Source: Neorhizobium tomejilense (lineage in GTDB: Bacteria; Pseudomonadota; Alphaproteobacteria; Rhizobiales; Rhizobiaceae). Taken from it: DNA of 64,000 nt. The stretch lies in contig PVBG01000011.1 of NCBI GenBank assembly GCA_002968845.1, positions 62,001-126,000 of the forward strand, read 5' to 3'. A model generated the notes under the pieces. That model ran no database searches and was not told the DNA's origin. It saw only the letters and a list, made by a program, of their open reading frames with translations. The position numbers and the translations under genes were made by a program. Positions 1 to 8,086 of the stretch are shown piece by piece (position 1 is the first letter of the stretch; every line of letters begins with the position of its first letter).

Positions 1-583
1 GCTTGTTTGACCAGGAATTCGACGGACCGCTGACATAGACGATCCGGCGGTGCCCGAGCTTCGCGAGATGCTCGACGGCCTCGCGAACACCCGAGCCGCT
101 GTCGATCAGCACCCGCGGGATGCCGTCGATATCGCGGTTAATCAGCACCAGCGGCAATTGGCCGGCATGGGCGCGGATGCGCTCGTCCGAAAGGCGTGAG
201 GAGGCGAGCACGAGGCCTTCCACTTGGCCGGCGAACCGGCCGACCAGCTTGTCCTCCTGCTTCGGATTCTCCTCGGTATTGCCGAGGAAGATGCAGAAAT
301 CGGACCTGTCAGCTTCGAGCTGGGCCGCCTGGATCAGCGGCGGAAAGAACGGGTTGGCGATATCGGGCACGATCAGACCGACATTGCCGTGCCGCCCGGT
401 GCTGAGCGCCCGCGCGGTGTGGTTAGGCACATAACCGAGCGCTTCCGCCGCCTTCATGATCCGCGTCACGGTTTCCGGGGAGAGCATGTCCGGCCGCGTG
501 AAGGCGCGCGAGACGCTGGAACGCGCAACGCCTGCCGCATCCGCGACCTGGCTGATGGTGACGCCTTTGGTCCGCTTGATCAT
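1..583 (-). CDS. LacI-family transcriptional regulator (3' part outside window)
   Basis: Sugar-responsive DNA-binding repressor. The reading frame begins with ATG at 583 and runs off the left edge, giving about 194 of the roughly 340 residues usual for LacI proteins. Residues 9-28 form the helix-turn-helix (ISQVADAAGVARSSVSRAF), the hinge follows, and the periplasmic-binding-protein-like sensor fold starts near residue 65 (VGLIVPDIANPFF). It diverges from the nagB-nagA operon. The perfect palindrome at 701-718 and its near copy at 4825-4842 have the central CCGGTT-type geometry of LacI operators, so this protein probably represses both transcription units. The inducer is not visible from sequence; an amino-sugar phosphate or the transported sugar is an inference. 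Confidence 0.93.
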   Translation of the reverse strand, partial: MIKRTKGVTISQVADAAGVARSSVSRAFTRPDMLSPETVTRIMKAAEALGYVPNHTARALSTGRHGNVGLIVPDIANPFFPPLIQAAQLEADRSDFCIFLGNTEENPKQEDKLVGRFAGQVEGLVLASSRLSDERIRAHAGQLPLVLINRDIDGIPRVLIDSGSGVREAVEHLAKLGHRRIVYVSGPSNSWSNK

Positions 584-700
584 CGGCCCCGCTTGATCGT
601 GGAAATTGAGAACTCGCCCGTTTGGCCCTGGCACTTAGCATGAAGTCCGAGGCGCTATCAATTCTGCCCCACCCTTGCAGACTGACATTCATCCACTTGA

Positions 701-718
701 CATGCAACCGGTTGCATG
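701..718. promoter_or_regulatory. LacI-type operator 1
   Basis: CATGCAACCGGTTGCATG is a perfect 18-bp palindrome. It begins inside a TTGACA hexamer (697-702) and fills the region where the spacer of a promoter would lie; the matching -10 (about 720-725) is weak. A bound repressor would exclude RNA polymerase. It lies between lacI and the nagB-like gene, and recurs with one mismatch upstream of the transporter genes. Confidence 0.85.
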
Positions 719-757
719 GAAGTCTTCGGTCAATAAGAACAAGGGGAACTGCAACGG

Positions 758-805
758 ATGCGGCCATTCTATAGCGCTGCGCGCCGCCGGCTTCCCATGG
801 CATGA
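758..805 (+). CDS. Possible 15-codon leader ORF coupled to nagB-like gene
   Basis: ATG at 758 opens a 15-residue frame that ends in TGA overlapping the nagB-like ATG (ATGA, 802-805). The only good ribosome-binding site in this leader, AAGGGG at 741-746, sits 11 nt before this ATG; no Shine-Dalgarno sequence precedes 802. That suggests the short frame is translated first and feeds ribosomes to the next start, or that a frameshift separates the true N-terminus from the rest of the protein. No homology is recognised for the peptide. Confidence 0.35.
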   Translation: MRPFYSAARRRLPMA

Positions 806-1608
806 ACATGGAGACTGCGTTGACCATCGCCACCGCCCATCGTCCTTCGCCGGAAACGCGGCGGACCTTCGACCGCCTCTCGGTCGAAAGCTTTGCAACA
901 CGGGCCGAGATGGGTGCCGCTGCCGCCGCCGACATTGCCGCCGCCTTGGTCGAGCGCCTCGCGAGCCAAGCCGGGGTCAGAATGATCTTCGCCGCCGCCC
1001 CCAGCCAGGCCGACATGCTGAAGGCGCTCTGCGCCGCGTCGGGCATCGACTGGGGCCGCGTCACCGCCTTCCACATGGACGAATATATCGGCCTGTCGCC
1101 GTCCTCGCCGGCGCGTTTCGTCAACTGGCTGGACGAACATGTGTTCGCCAAGTTGCCGTTCGCCGCCGTGCATCGCATCACCCCCGAGCCGGATGCGGGC
1201 GCCGAAGTGCGCCGTTATTCCGATCTGCTGAACGAAGGGCCGATCGATTTCGTCTGCCTCGGCATCGGCGTCAACGGCCATATTGCCTTCAACGACCCGC
1301 CGGTCGCCGATTTCAACGACCCGCTGGACGTCAAGATCGTCGAACTGGATGATATCTGCCGCCAGCAGCAGGTCGATGACGACTGCTTTTCCGATCTTGC
1401 TTCAGTGCCGAACGAAGCGATCACGCTGACCGTGCCGCGCCTGCTCAGGGCCGACCGGATGTTTTGCGTGGTGCCGGGCGCCGTCAAACGCGATGCCGTT
1501 TCGAAAACGCTCTACGGCCCGCTGACCACCGAATGCCCGGCAAGCGTCCTGCGTTTCCACGCCGCCTGCACCCTTTATATCGACAAGGACTCCGACCCCG
1601 ATGCCTGA
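802..1608 (+). CDS. nagB: Glucosamine-6-phosphate deaminase-like protein (NagB family)
   Basis: Cytoplasmic enzyme expected to convert glucosamine-6-phosphate to fructose-6-phosphate and ammonia. 268 residues, normal for monomeric NagB. Family landmarks: the FHMDEY segment (catalytic Asp, near residue 92) and NGHIAFNDPP (near residue 160), matching the NGHIGFNEP motif of Bacillus-type NagB with the catalytic His. The Glu of that motif is Asp here, so activity or substrate may differ from classical NagB. The first gene of the operon, it overlaps the SIS gene by 8 nt. Start at ATG 802 is chosen because the fold begins soon after; its own Shine-Dalgarno is absent (see the leader ORF). Confidence 0.82.
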   Translation: MNMETALTIATAHRPSPETRRTFDRLSVESFATRAEMGAAAAADIAAALVERLASQAGVRMIFAAAPSQADMLKALCAASGIDWGRVTAFHMDEYIGLSPSSPARFVNWLDEHVFAKLPFAAVHRITPEPDAGAEVRRYSDLLNEGPIDFVCLGIGVNGHIAFNDPPVADFNDPLDVKIVELDDICRQQQVDDDCFSDLASVPNEAITLTVPRLLRADRMFCVVPGAVKRDAVSKTLYGPLTTECPASVLRFHAACTLYIDKDSDPDA

Positions 1609-2380
1609 TCATCCCGTCATCGATGCGGACGCGCTCTGCGAAGGTTATCTTGCCTCGACCCATGCCCTGATGCGCCGGGTTCTGGAGGAAGAAAAGGCCC
1701 CTCTCGACCAGGCGGCGGCAAAACTCGCCGATCAGATCGCCGCCGATCGGCTGGTGCATATCTACGGCCCCGGCGGCCATTCCAATCTCGCCTCGCAGGA
1801 GGTCTTTTTCCGCGCCGGCGGGCTGATGCATATCAGCGCCATCCTCGACGAGGGCACGCTGCTCTCGAACGGTGCGCTCCGCTCCATGGCGATCGAGCGC
1901 ACGCCCGGCTACGGCAAGGTGGTGATATCAAACCAGCGGCTGGGAGATGCCGACCTGCTGATCCTCGTCAACGCCTACGGCATCAATGCCGCGCTGATCG
2001 ATGCGGCTTTGGAGGCCAAACGCCGCGGCGCCTTCCTGATCGGCGTCAGTTCCCGCGAGCACGCGTCGAAAACCTCGCCGGACCATCCGGCCCGCCATCC
2101 GACCAGACAAAACCTCCACGACATCGTTGATATCGCCATCGACTGCAAGGTGCCGATCGGCGATGCGGTGGTGAAGGTCCCCGGCATGGGCGAAAATATC
2201 GCGGCAATCTCCACCTTCGCCAACGCATTCACCCTGAACTGCCTGGTGATCCGCACGGTGGCGAAGCTTGTCGAACGGGGGATAGAGCCGCCGGTCTGGC
2301 GCAGCGGCAATGCGCCGGGAGGCGACGAGGCGAACGGCCGCTTCATCGCCAATTTCCAAGGCCGGGTGAGGGCGCTCTGA
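1601..2380 (+). CDS. SIS domain-containing sugar-phosphate-binding protein
   Basis: 259 residues with a single SIS (sugar isomerase) fold: the phosphosugar loop GPGGHSNLASQE lies near residue 48 and a second nucleotide-binding-like strand, LILVNAYGINAA, near residue 115. Resembles the SIS_2/UPF0309 group of phosphosugar isomerases or regulators. Overlap with the nagB-like gene upstream and a 2-nt gap to nagA downstream place it in amino-sugar catabolism. It could be an isomerase or etherase-like enzyme handling a phosphorylated amino sugar; sequence alone does not settle the reaction. Confidence 0.8.
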   Translation: MPDHPVIDADALCEGYLASTHALMRRVLEEEKAPLDQAAAKLADQIAADRLVHIYGPGGHSNLASQEVFFRAGGLMHISAILDEGTLLSNGALRSMAIERTPGYGKVVISNQRLGDADLLILVNAYGINAALIDAALEAKRRGAFLIGVSSREHASKTSPDHPARHPTRQNLHDIVDIAIDCKVPIGDAVVKVPGMGENIAAISTFANAFTLNCLVIRTVAKLVERGIEPPVWRSGNAPGGDEANGRFIANFQGRVRAL

Positions 2381-2382
2381 CC

Positions 2383-3522
2383 ATGGTCGTCGACGGTATC
2401 GATCCCCGCACCGGCAAAGGTTTTGCGATCGAAGTCGCCGACGGCAGGATTGCCGCCATCCGCCCGGCGGAAAATACCAGCCCGCGTTACCTCTCCGCCG
2501 GGCTGATCGACCTGCAGGTCAACGGTTGTTGCGGCTTCGATCTGAACAGTGGCGAAGTCACTCCCAACATCCTCCTCTCGCTTTGCGAGGAATTGCTAAG
2601 CGTCGGCGTCACAACCTGGCTGCCGACCCTTATCACGGCGCCCGAGACGTCCCTCCTTCAGGCCCTCGCCGATATCGCAAAAATCCGCGCCGGCCACCGG
2701 CTGATCGCCGAAATGGTGCCGGGCATACATGTCGAAGGCCCGTCGATTTCGGACAAGGACGGCCCGCGCGGCGCCCATCCGCTGGCGCATGTCCGTCCGC
2801 CGTCGATCGAAGAGTTCGACCGTTGGCAGCACGCATCCGGCAATCTGGTCTCGATGGTGACGCTTGCGCCGGAACATGAGGGCAGCGTCGATTACATCCG
2901 CGCTCTCACGGCGAGAGGCGTCCACGTGGCACTCGGCCACACAGCCGCGACGCCGGAGGAAATCCAAGCGGCGGCGGAGGCGGGTGCGGTCCTTTCCACT
3001 CATCTCGGCAACGGCGCCGCCGCCATGCTGCCGCGGCACCCGAATTTCATCTGGGCGCAGCTTGCCGACGACCGGCTGACGGCAAGCTTCATCGCCGATG
3101 GCTGGCACCTGCCGGCCGACACGTTCAAGGCCATGCTGCGCGCCAAGGGCCTGGATCGGGCGATCCTCGTGTCGGACATGGTGGCGCTCGCCGGCATGCC
3201 CCCAGGCATCTACGACCAGCCGGTCGGCGGCCGCGTCGAGGTGTCTGCCGAAGGCCGCATCAGCGTCGCCGGCACGCCCTATCTCGCCGGCGCCAGCCTG
3301 CCGCTATCGGCCAATGTCGCGATCGCGTCGCAGATGGCAGGCCTTCCACTTGCCGATACGCTTCTCCTCGCGACCGTAAATCCTGGCCGTTTCGTCGGTG
3401 GACGGGGACGGCTGGAAGTCGGCGCGCGGGCCGACCTCATCCGCTTCGAATGGTCGGAAGGCGAGCGGGAACTGTCTATCCGCGAAACCTGGGTCCACGG
3501 CGAAAAGGCGTCCTGCGCATGA
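2383..3522 (+). CDS. nagA: N-acetylglucosamine-6-phosphate deacetylase
   Basis: Amidohydrolase that removes acetate from GlcNAc-6-phosphate ahead of NagB. 379 residues, normal length. Visible motifs: HVEGPSIS (metal-ligand Glu, near residue 120), GHTAAT (His, near 187), THLGNGAA (His, near 207) and the catalytic Asp in VSDMVALAG (near 265). Classical NagA proteins read THLFNAM at the second His motif, so this is a divergent branch that may accept a different N-acyl group. Its TGA overlaps the ATG of the next gene, indicating translational coupling. Confidence 0.88.
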   Translation: MVVDGIDPRTGKGFAIEVADGRIAAIRPAENTSPRYLSAGLIDLQVNGCCGFDLNSGEVTPNILLSLCEELLSVGVTTWLPTLITAPETSLLQALADIAKIRAGHRLIAEMVPGIHVEGPSISDKDGPRGAHPLAHVRPPSIEEFDRWQHASGNLVSMVTLAPEHEGSVDYIRALTARGVHVALGHTAATPEEIQAAAEAGAVLSTHLGNGAAAMLPRHPNFIWAQLADDRLTASFIADGWHLPADTFKAMLRAKGLDRAILVSDMVALAGMPPGIYDQPVGGRVEVSAEGRISVAGTPYLAGASLPLSANVAIASQMAGLPLADTLLLATVNPGRFVGGRGRLEVGARADLIRFEWSEGERELSIRETWVHGEKASCA

Positions 3523-4790
3523 TCCGGGCCGGAGTTGCCATCGTCGATATCACCCCGCCGCCCGGCCTTGCGATGTCCGGCTTTGCGGCCCGCACGCTGT
3601 CGGCCAGGGGCGCCCATGACGCCCTGACGGCGCGTGCCGTGGTGGTCGGCGATACCGCCATCGTTGTCGCCGATGTCATCGGCATCGATGCCGCGACGAG
3701 CGCCCGGATCCGCAGGCGCTGCGTCCTGCCGGCAGAAAACGTCGTGGTCGCAGCACTCCACAATCACGGTGGTCCGGTTTCCATGGCCGGACGGCTCAGC
3801 ATCGCCGCTGATCCGGCCTATCTGGAGCGATTGGAAGATGCCTGTATCGCCGCCATCGACAAGGCCGCCACGGCGCGCCGGCCGGCAACCATCACTGTGG
3901 GGCAGGGAAGTGATCCGGGGATTGCGCGCAATCGGCGCCATCCCGGCGGACCCGTGGACACTTCCCTGCCACATCTTCGCATCCGCGCTGCGGATGGCAA
4001 CATGATCGCCGTCGTCACCGCCTATGCGTGCCATCCGGTCGTGCTGGCGGCCGACAATCTCCTCTGGACGGCCGATTATCCCCATTTCGTTCGCCATGCG
4101 CTGGAAGAAGCTCATCCCGGCGCGGTCGCCCTGTTCATGACCGGCTGCGTCGGCGACGCCAATACCGGCCACTCGGCGCATGCCTCGATCTCGCTTGCCG
4201 CGAACCCGGATCGCAGCTTTGCTGCCGCCGAACGGATCGGCCGCAAGATTGCCGAGGCGGCGCTTGGCGCTGCGGAACACCCGGTTTCGGACGCCGTCAG
4301 CGCCCGCAACGCGATCGTCAGCCTCACCTTCGAGTGCCGCGAGACCGAACCGCCGGAAACCCTCGAAAAACGCTGGCGGGACGAGGCCCTGAACGTCGAA
4401 CCCGCCCGCAAAAGCCTGCTCGGCTATTGGGCGGATTGGGCGCGCGACATAGCGCCTACCCAGCCCGAGCCGCTTGCCGCGCGGGTGACCGTGCTCGATT
4501 GGGGCGGCGTGCCGATCGTCGCGCTGCCGGGTGAGATCTTTGCGGAGACGGCGCTGACAATCCGGGCTGCACTTGGTCTGGACAAGCCAGCCTTCGTCAT
4601 CGGCTTTGCCGACGACAATCCCGGTTACATCCCGCCGGCCGGCGAATTCCGGTTCGGCGGCTACGAGGTGGACGAGGCGCATCGCTATTACGGCCTGGCG
4701 GCGACCTTCGCGCCGGGCTCGGCGGAAACGCTTGCGGCCTGCGCCATCCGGCTCGCCAACGAGACCTCCAGCGGAAGCGGCGCCGCATGA
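3519..4790 (+). CDS. Neutral/alkaline ceramidase-like amidase (N-terminal domain family)
   Basis: 423 residues of the neutral ceramidase N-terminal fold, a zinc amidase that cleaves N-acyl bonds. Putative zinc and active-site segments in family order: HNHGGP (near residue 85), ACHPVVL (near 170), LPGEIFAE (near 336) and NPGYIPP with FGGYE (near 367-380). There is no signal peptide, unlike secreted bacterial ceramidases, and the C-terminal immunoglobulin-like domain is absent, so the protein should be cytoplasmic. ATG 3519 overlaps the nagA stop, which fixes the start. Its place in a NagA/NagB operon suggests deacylation of an N-acylated amino sugar rather than ceramide; this is inference. Confidence 0.8.
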   Translation: MIRAGVAIVDITPPPGLAMSGFAARTLSARGAHDALTARAVVVGDTAIVVADVIGIDAATSARIRRRCVLPAENVVVAALHNHGGPVSMAGRLSIAADPAYLERLEDACIAAIDKAATARRPATITVGQGSDPGIARNRRHPGGPVDTSLPHLRIRAADGNMIAVVTAYACHPVVLAADNLLWTADYPHFVRHALEEAHPGAVALFMTGCVGDANTGHSAHASISLAANPDRSFAAAERIGRKIAEAALGAAEHPVSDAVSARNAIVSLTFECRETEPPETLEKRWRDEALNVEPARKSLLGYWADWARDIAPTQPEPLAARVTVLDWGGVPIVALPGEIFAETALTIRAALGLDKPAFVIGFADDNPGYIPPAGEFRFGGYEVDEAHRYYGLAATFAPGSAETLAACAIRLANETSSGSGAA

Positions 4791-4824
4791 GCCAAGGGGC
4801 CGCCGGAAACGATCCGATGCTTGA

Positions 4825-4842
4825 CACGCAACCGGTTGCATG
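4825..4842. promoter_or_regulatory. LacI-type operator 2
   Basis: Same element as at 701-718 with one mismatch (CACGCAACCGGTTGCATG). It again begins at a TTGACA hexamer (4821-4826) and is followed about 40 nt later by the transporter binding-protein start. The shared arrangement supports co-repression of the transporter and catabolic genes by the adjacent LacI protein. Confidence 0.83.
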
Positions 4843-4878
4843 AGAGCTTTTTGTTAACAACAACAAGGGAACAGGGAC

Positions 4879-6186
4879 ATGAAAAACAGATCAGCAAAGA
4901 CGAGGATTTCGACCCGCGCGCTGCTTATGAGCGCGGCATTCGGCGCAGCCCTTCTCTCGGGCGCGTCCGCCGTTTCGGCCGAAACGCTGACGGTCTGGAG
5001 CGGTTATCCGGAAATGGCGCCGTTCTATGAACATGTCGCGCAGGGCATGAAGGCCGCCTATCCGAAACTCGAGGTGAAGGTCGAGGCGATTGCCCTTCGC
5101 GAGCATGAAAAGCGCGTCGCGCTTGGCCTCACCGGAGGCCAGGACGGCACGACGGTCATCGAGCTCTCCGGTTCGACCGCTACCCGCTACCTTGAAAACG
5201 ATCTTCTTCCGGAAGCCCCGGCGGATATCTCGACCTTCGTGAAGGATCCGAAGAACTTCGACAAGTTCTTCAGCGACACCGCAGGCAAGGGCGGCAAGAT
5301 CTACGGCGTGCCGCTCTTCCGCGGCCAGGGCGCTCTCTACTACAACACCGACATGTTCAAGGCTGCCGGCCTGACCGCCCCGCCGAAGACGATGGAGGAC
5401 TATTCCGCCTATGCAGAGAAGCTGACCAAGCGCGATGCATCTGGCAAGGCCACCGTCTCCGGCTGGAGCATGCGCCTCTCGGGCGGCGGCCAGGGCATTG
5501 CCGAGAAATTCTGGATCAACATGCATCAATATGGCGGCGCGATCCTCGCCCCCGCCGGCGACGGCAAGTGGAAGCCCAATTTCGCCAACGAAGCGGGCCG
5601 CAAGGCGCTGAAACAGTATCTCACCAACATCTTCACCACCAAGACGGTCTCCCCAGAGATGCCGGCGGACGCCGATGCCTTCGAGCGCGGCCAGACCGCG
5701 ATGTTCATCCGCGAATCCTGGGTGATCGGCGATATCGCCAAGAAAGCGCCGGATCTGAAATACGCCACCGCGCCGCTGCCGAAGGGTTCGATCGCGCTGC
5801 CCACCAACCTCTACGTCGCCGGCAAGGGTGCCGATGCCAAAGCCGGCTGGGAATTTGCAAAGGCGGCCAACTCGCCGGAAAACCTCGTCTGGCTGCTCCA
5901 GAACGTCGGCTGGCTGCCGAACCGCTCAGGCGTCGATTATTCGGCCGTCACCTCCAAGCAGCCGGCCTTCGCCGCCTTCGTCGATTATCCGAAGGGCTAC
6001 GAGTTCTTCACGCTGCCGTCGATCGGCCCGATCGAAGAGATCCTGACCCGCGTTGCCGCGCAGCTCGTCGTTGCCTTCGGCGACGCGTCCATGGCCGGCG
6101 ACGATGCCAAGATCGATGCCTTCCTCAAGAAGGCCAGCGACGAAGTGAACACAATCCTCACCCGCGAAGGCTTGGGCGCGAAATAA
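4879..6186 (+). CDS. ABC sugar transporter, extracellular solute-binding protein
   Basis: Periplasmic sugar-capturing component of the transporter encoded downstream. 435 residues. A Sec signal peptide with basic start and hydrophobic core ends near residue 34 (ASAVSA, cleavage before ETLTVW). The mature part has the family 1 binding-protein pattern, including YNTDMFKAAGL (near 156) and the late IEEILTR segment. ATG 4879 is preceded by AAGGGAACAGGG. The gene has its own operator and promoter. A strong hairpin follows the stop. The ligand is unknown; the neighbours suggest an amino sugar or short oligosaccharide. Confidence 0.92.
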   Translation: MKNRSAKTRISTRALLMSAAFGAALLSGASAVSAETLTVWSGYPEMAPFYEHVAQGMKAAYPKLEVKVEAIALREHEKRVALGLTGGQDGTTVIELSGSTATRYLENDLLPEAPADISTFVKDPKNFDKFFSDTAGKGGKIYGVPLFRGQGALYYNTDMFKAAGLTAPPKTMEDYSAYAEKLTKRDASGKATVSGWSMRLSGGGQGIAEKFWINMHQYGGAILAPAGDGKWKPNFANEAGRKALKQYLTNIFTTKTVSPEMPADADAFERGQTAMFIRESWVIGDIAKKAPDLKYATAPLPKGSIALPTNLYVAGKGADAKAGWEFAKAANSPENLVWLLQNVGWLPNRSGVDYSAVTSKQPAFAAFVDYPKGYEFFTLPSIGPIEEILTRVAAQLVVAFGDASMAGDDAKIDAFLKKASDEVNTILTREGLGAK

Positions 6187-6214
6187 TCGCCGGCACCACT
6201 CGCCAATCGCATGG

Positions 6215-6238
6215 GCCCGGGGCATCATTGCTCCGGGC
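6215..6238 (+). promoter_or_regulatory. Intra-operon hairpin after the binding-protein gene
   Basis: GCCCGGGGCA and TGCTCCGGGC (6215-6224 and 6229-6238) pair over 10 bp with one G-T wobble and a 4-nt loop, 29 nt after the binding-protein stop. No U-tract follows, so it is more likely a 3'-end stabiliser or partial attenuator than a full terminator. Such hairpins raise binding-protein mRNA over permease mRNA in many sugar ABC operons. Confidence 0.6.
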
Positions 6239-6306
6239 ACTTAAACGGGGATCCAGGGTCCGACCCGCGCCGCGGCCGAACCCTGCTGTCTACAGGCCAA
6301 AACTCT

Positions 6307-7194
6307 ATGCTGAAGCGCAAAAGATGGATTTTTGCGATCCTTGCGATTTTGCCGACCCTGGCAATCTTTGCCTATGTCCGGCTTTATCCGATCGCCGACA
6401 CGCTGAGGCTCAGCCTTTTCAAATGGGACATCCTGTCGAAGAACAAGCCCTTCGTCGGCCTTGCGAATTTCCGCGAGCTGATGGGCGACCACCTGTTCAT
6501 CGATGCGCTGGTCAACACCACGATCATCGCCTTCGGCGTCTTGATCCTGACCATCCCGATGGCGCTGGTCATCGCCGCGCTGATCTTTCATCGCACCCGC
6601 TCGCGGATGGCCGGTTTTTACGAGACCGCGATCTTCATTCCGCATGTCGTGTCGCTGGTTCCCGCCGCCATGGCCTGGAAATGGATCTTTGACGCTCGCC
6701 TCGGCCCGCTGAATGCGCTTCTGACTTTCTTCGGCATCCCGGCGCAATCCTGGCTGTTCGATCCGGTCCTGTCGGTCATCTGCATCATCGTGCTCTGCTC
6801 CTGGCAGGCGCTGGGGTATGCGGTGCTGATCTATATCGTCGGCTTCAAGAACCTGCCGGTCTCGCTTTATGAAGCCGCCAAGCTCGACGGCGCCTCCGGA
6901 CCGCAGAGCTTCTGGTACCTGTCGATCCCGATGCTGAAACCGATCACGCTCTATGTGTCGGTCGTGACGCTGGTTTCCGGTTTCAACGTTTACGCCCAGG
7001 CCTTCGTGCTCGCTTCCGATGCGCAAGGGGCGCCCGGACGGCAGGTGCGGGTTCTGGTTCTCGACATGCTGGAAAACAGCTTTCGCAATTACCGCGTCGG
7101 CTACGCGGCATCCGAGGCCGTCGTGCTTCTGGTCATCGTGCTGGGCCTGACGCTCATCCAGTTCTCGACACTGCGGGAAAGGGGCAAGGCATGA
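6307..7194 (+). CDS. ABC sugar transporter, permease (MalF type)
   Basis: Inner-membrane permease of the sugar importer; 295 residues with six expected membrane segments, the first at about residues 8-27. The cytoplasmic coupling motif EAAKLDGASG is near residue 198, as in binding-protein-dependent permeases. ATG 6307 (MLKRKRW) is chosen because the frame upstream of it is a low-complexity tail overlapping the hairpin region. It overlaps the next permease by 4 nt. Confidence 0.92.
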   Translation: MLKRKRWIFAILAILPTLAIFAYVRLYPIADTLRLSLFKWDILSKNKPFVGLANFRELMGDHLFIDALVNTTIIAFGVLILTIPMALVIAALIFHRTRSRMAGFYETAIFIPHVVSLVPAAMAWKWIFDARLGPLNALLTFFGIPAQSWLFDPVLSVICIIVLCSWQALGYAVLIYIVGFKNLPVSLYEAAKLDGASGPQSFWYLSIPMLKPITLYVSVVTLVSGFNVYAQAFVLASDAQGAPGRQVRVLVLDMLENSFRNYRVGYAASEAVVLLVIVLGLTLIQFSTLRERGKA

Positions 7195-8084
7195 CCACCA
7201 ATCCCGTGAACTATATCGAACCCACCACCGAAGAACTTTCCGAGGGCGTGCGTCTGCGCCGCAAGAAGCGGGTGATGAACTTCGCGATCGACGTCTTCCT
7301 GATCGTCGTCTCGATCCTGATGCTGTTGCCGCTGGTATTCCTGGTCGCCAACGCCTTCAAGACCCCGGCCGAAATGCTCAGCTGGCCGCCGACCATCATC
7401 CCGCGCGACCCGACCATTGCCAATTTCGCGGCCGTGCTTGGCGAAACGCCACTCCTGCGCTGGATCGCCAACAGCATCGCCTTTGCGGTGATGTCGACGA
7501 TCGCCATCGTCGCCACCTCGGCGATCGCCGGCTACATCTTCGGCAAGTTCCGCTTCCGGACGCTGAACATCCTCTTCGCGCTGTTCCTCGCAACCGCCAT
7601 CGTGCCGTTCGAGGTCTACATGATCCCGCTCTATTTTCAGGCGAAAAGCCTCGGCATCCTCAACTCCGTCTGGGGCCTGCTGCTCGGTTATCTGGTGATG
7701 AGCTTCGGCATCTTCCTGATCCGCCAGAACGTTATCCACTCGATCCCCGACGAACTGCTGGAAGCGGCCCGTATCGATGGCGCCGGCGAGTTCTGGATCT
7801 TCCTGCATATCGTTCTGCCGCTTTTGCGCGGCGCGCTCGGCGCACTGGCGGTGCTCGCCTTCTTCCAGGCCTGGACCGCCTTCGCCTGGCCGATGATCGT
7901 CACCACGACCCGCACCAGCTATACGATCGAGGTCGGGCTGGCGCTTTTCCAGACCGGCTTCACGGTCGATCTCGGCCGCCTCAGCGCCGCCTCCGCCACC
8001 GTCCTCATTCCATCCATCCTGCTCTTCGTCATCCTGCGCCGAAATTTCGTGCAGGGCGTTGCCAGCACCGGGCTCAAGGAGTGA
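7191..8084 (+). CDS. ABC sugar transporter, permease (MalG type)
   Basis: Second inner-membrane permease, 297 residues, pairing with the preceding one. An N-terminal cytoplasmic tail of about 30 residues is followed by six predicted membrane helices; the coupling loop EAARIDGAGE is near residue 190. The start overlaps the previous stop (ATGA) and the stop is 2 nt from the epimerase ATG, so all are in one transcript. Confidence 0.92.
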   Translation: MTTNPVNYIEPTTEELSEGVRLRRKKRVMNFAIDVFLIVVSILMLLPLVFLVANAFKTPAEMLSWPPTIIPRDPTIANFAAVLGETPLLRWIANSIAFAVMSTIAIVATSAIAGYIFGKFRFRTLNILFALFLATAIVPFEVYMIPLYFQAKSLGILNSVWGLLLGYLVMSFGIFLIRQNVIHSIPDELLEAARIDGAGEFWIFLHIVLPLLRGALGALAVLAFFQAWTAFAWPMIVTTTRTSYTIEVGLALFQTGFTVDLGRLSAASATVLIPSILLFVILRRNFVQGVASTGLKE

Positions 8085-8086
8085 CG

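Noticed and set aside
6211..6306. Upstream extension of the first permease
   Set aside because: It runs through the hairpin region and adds a polar tail before the expected first membrane helix; ATG 6307 is the natural start.
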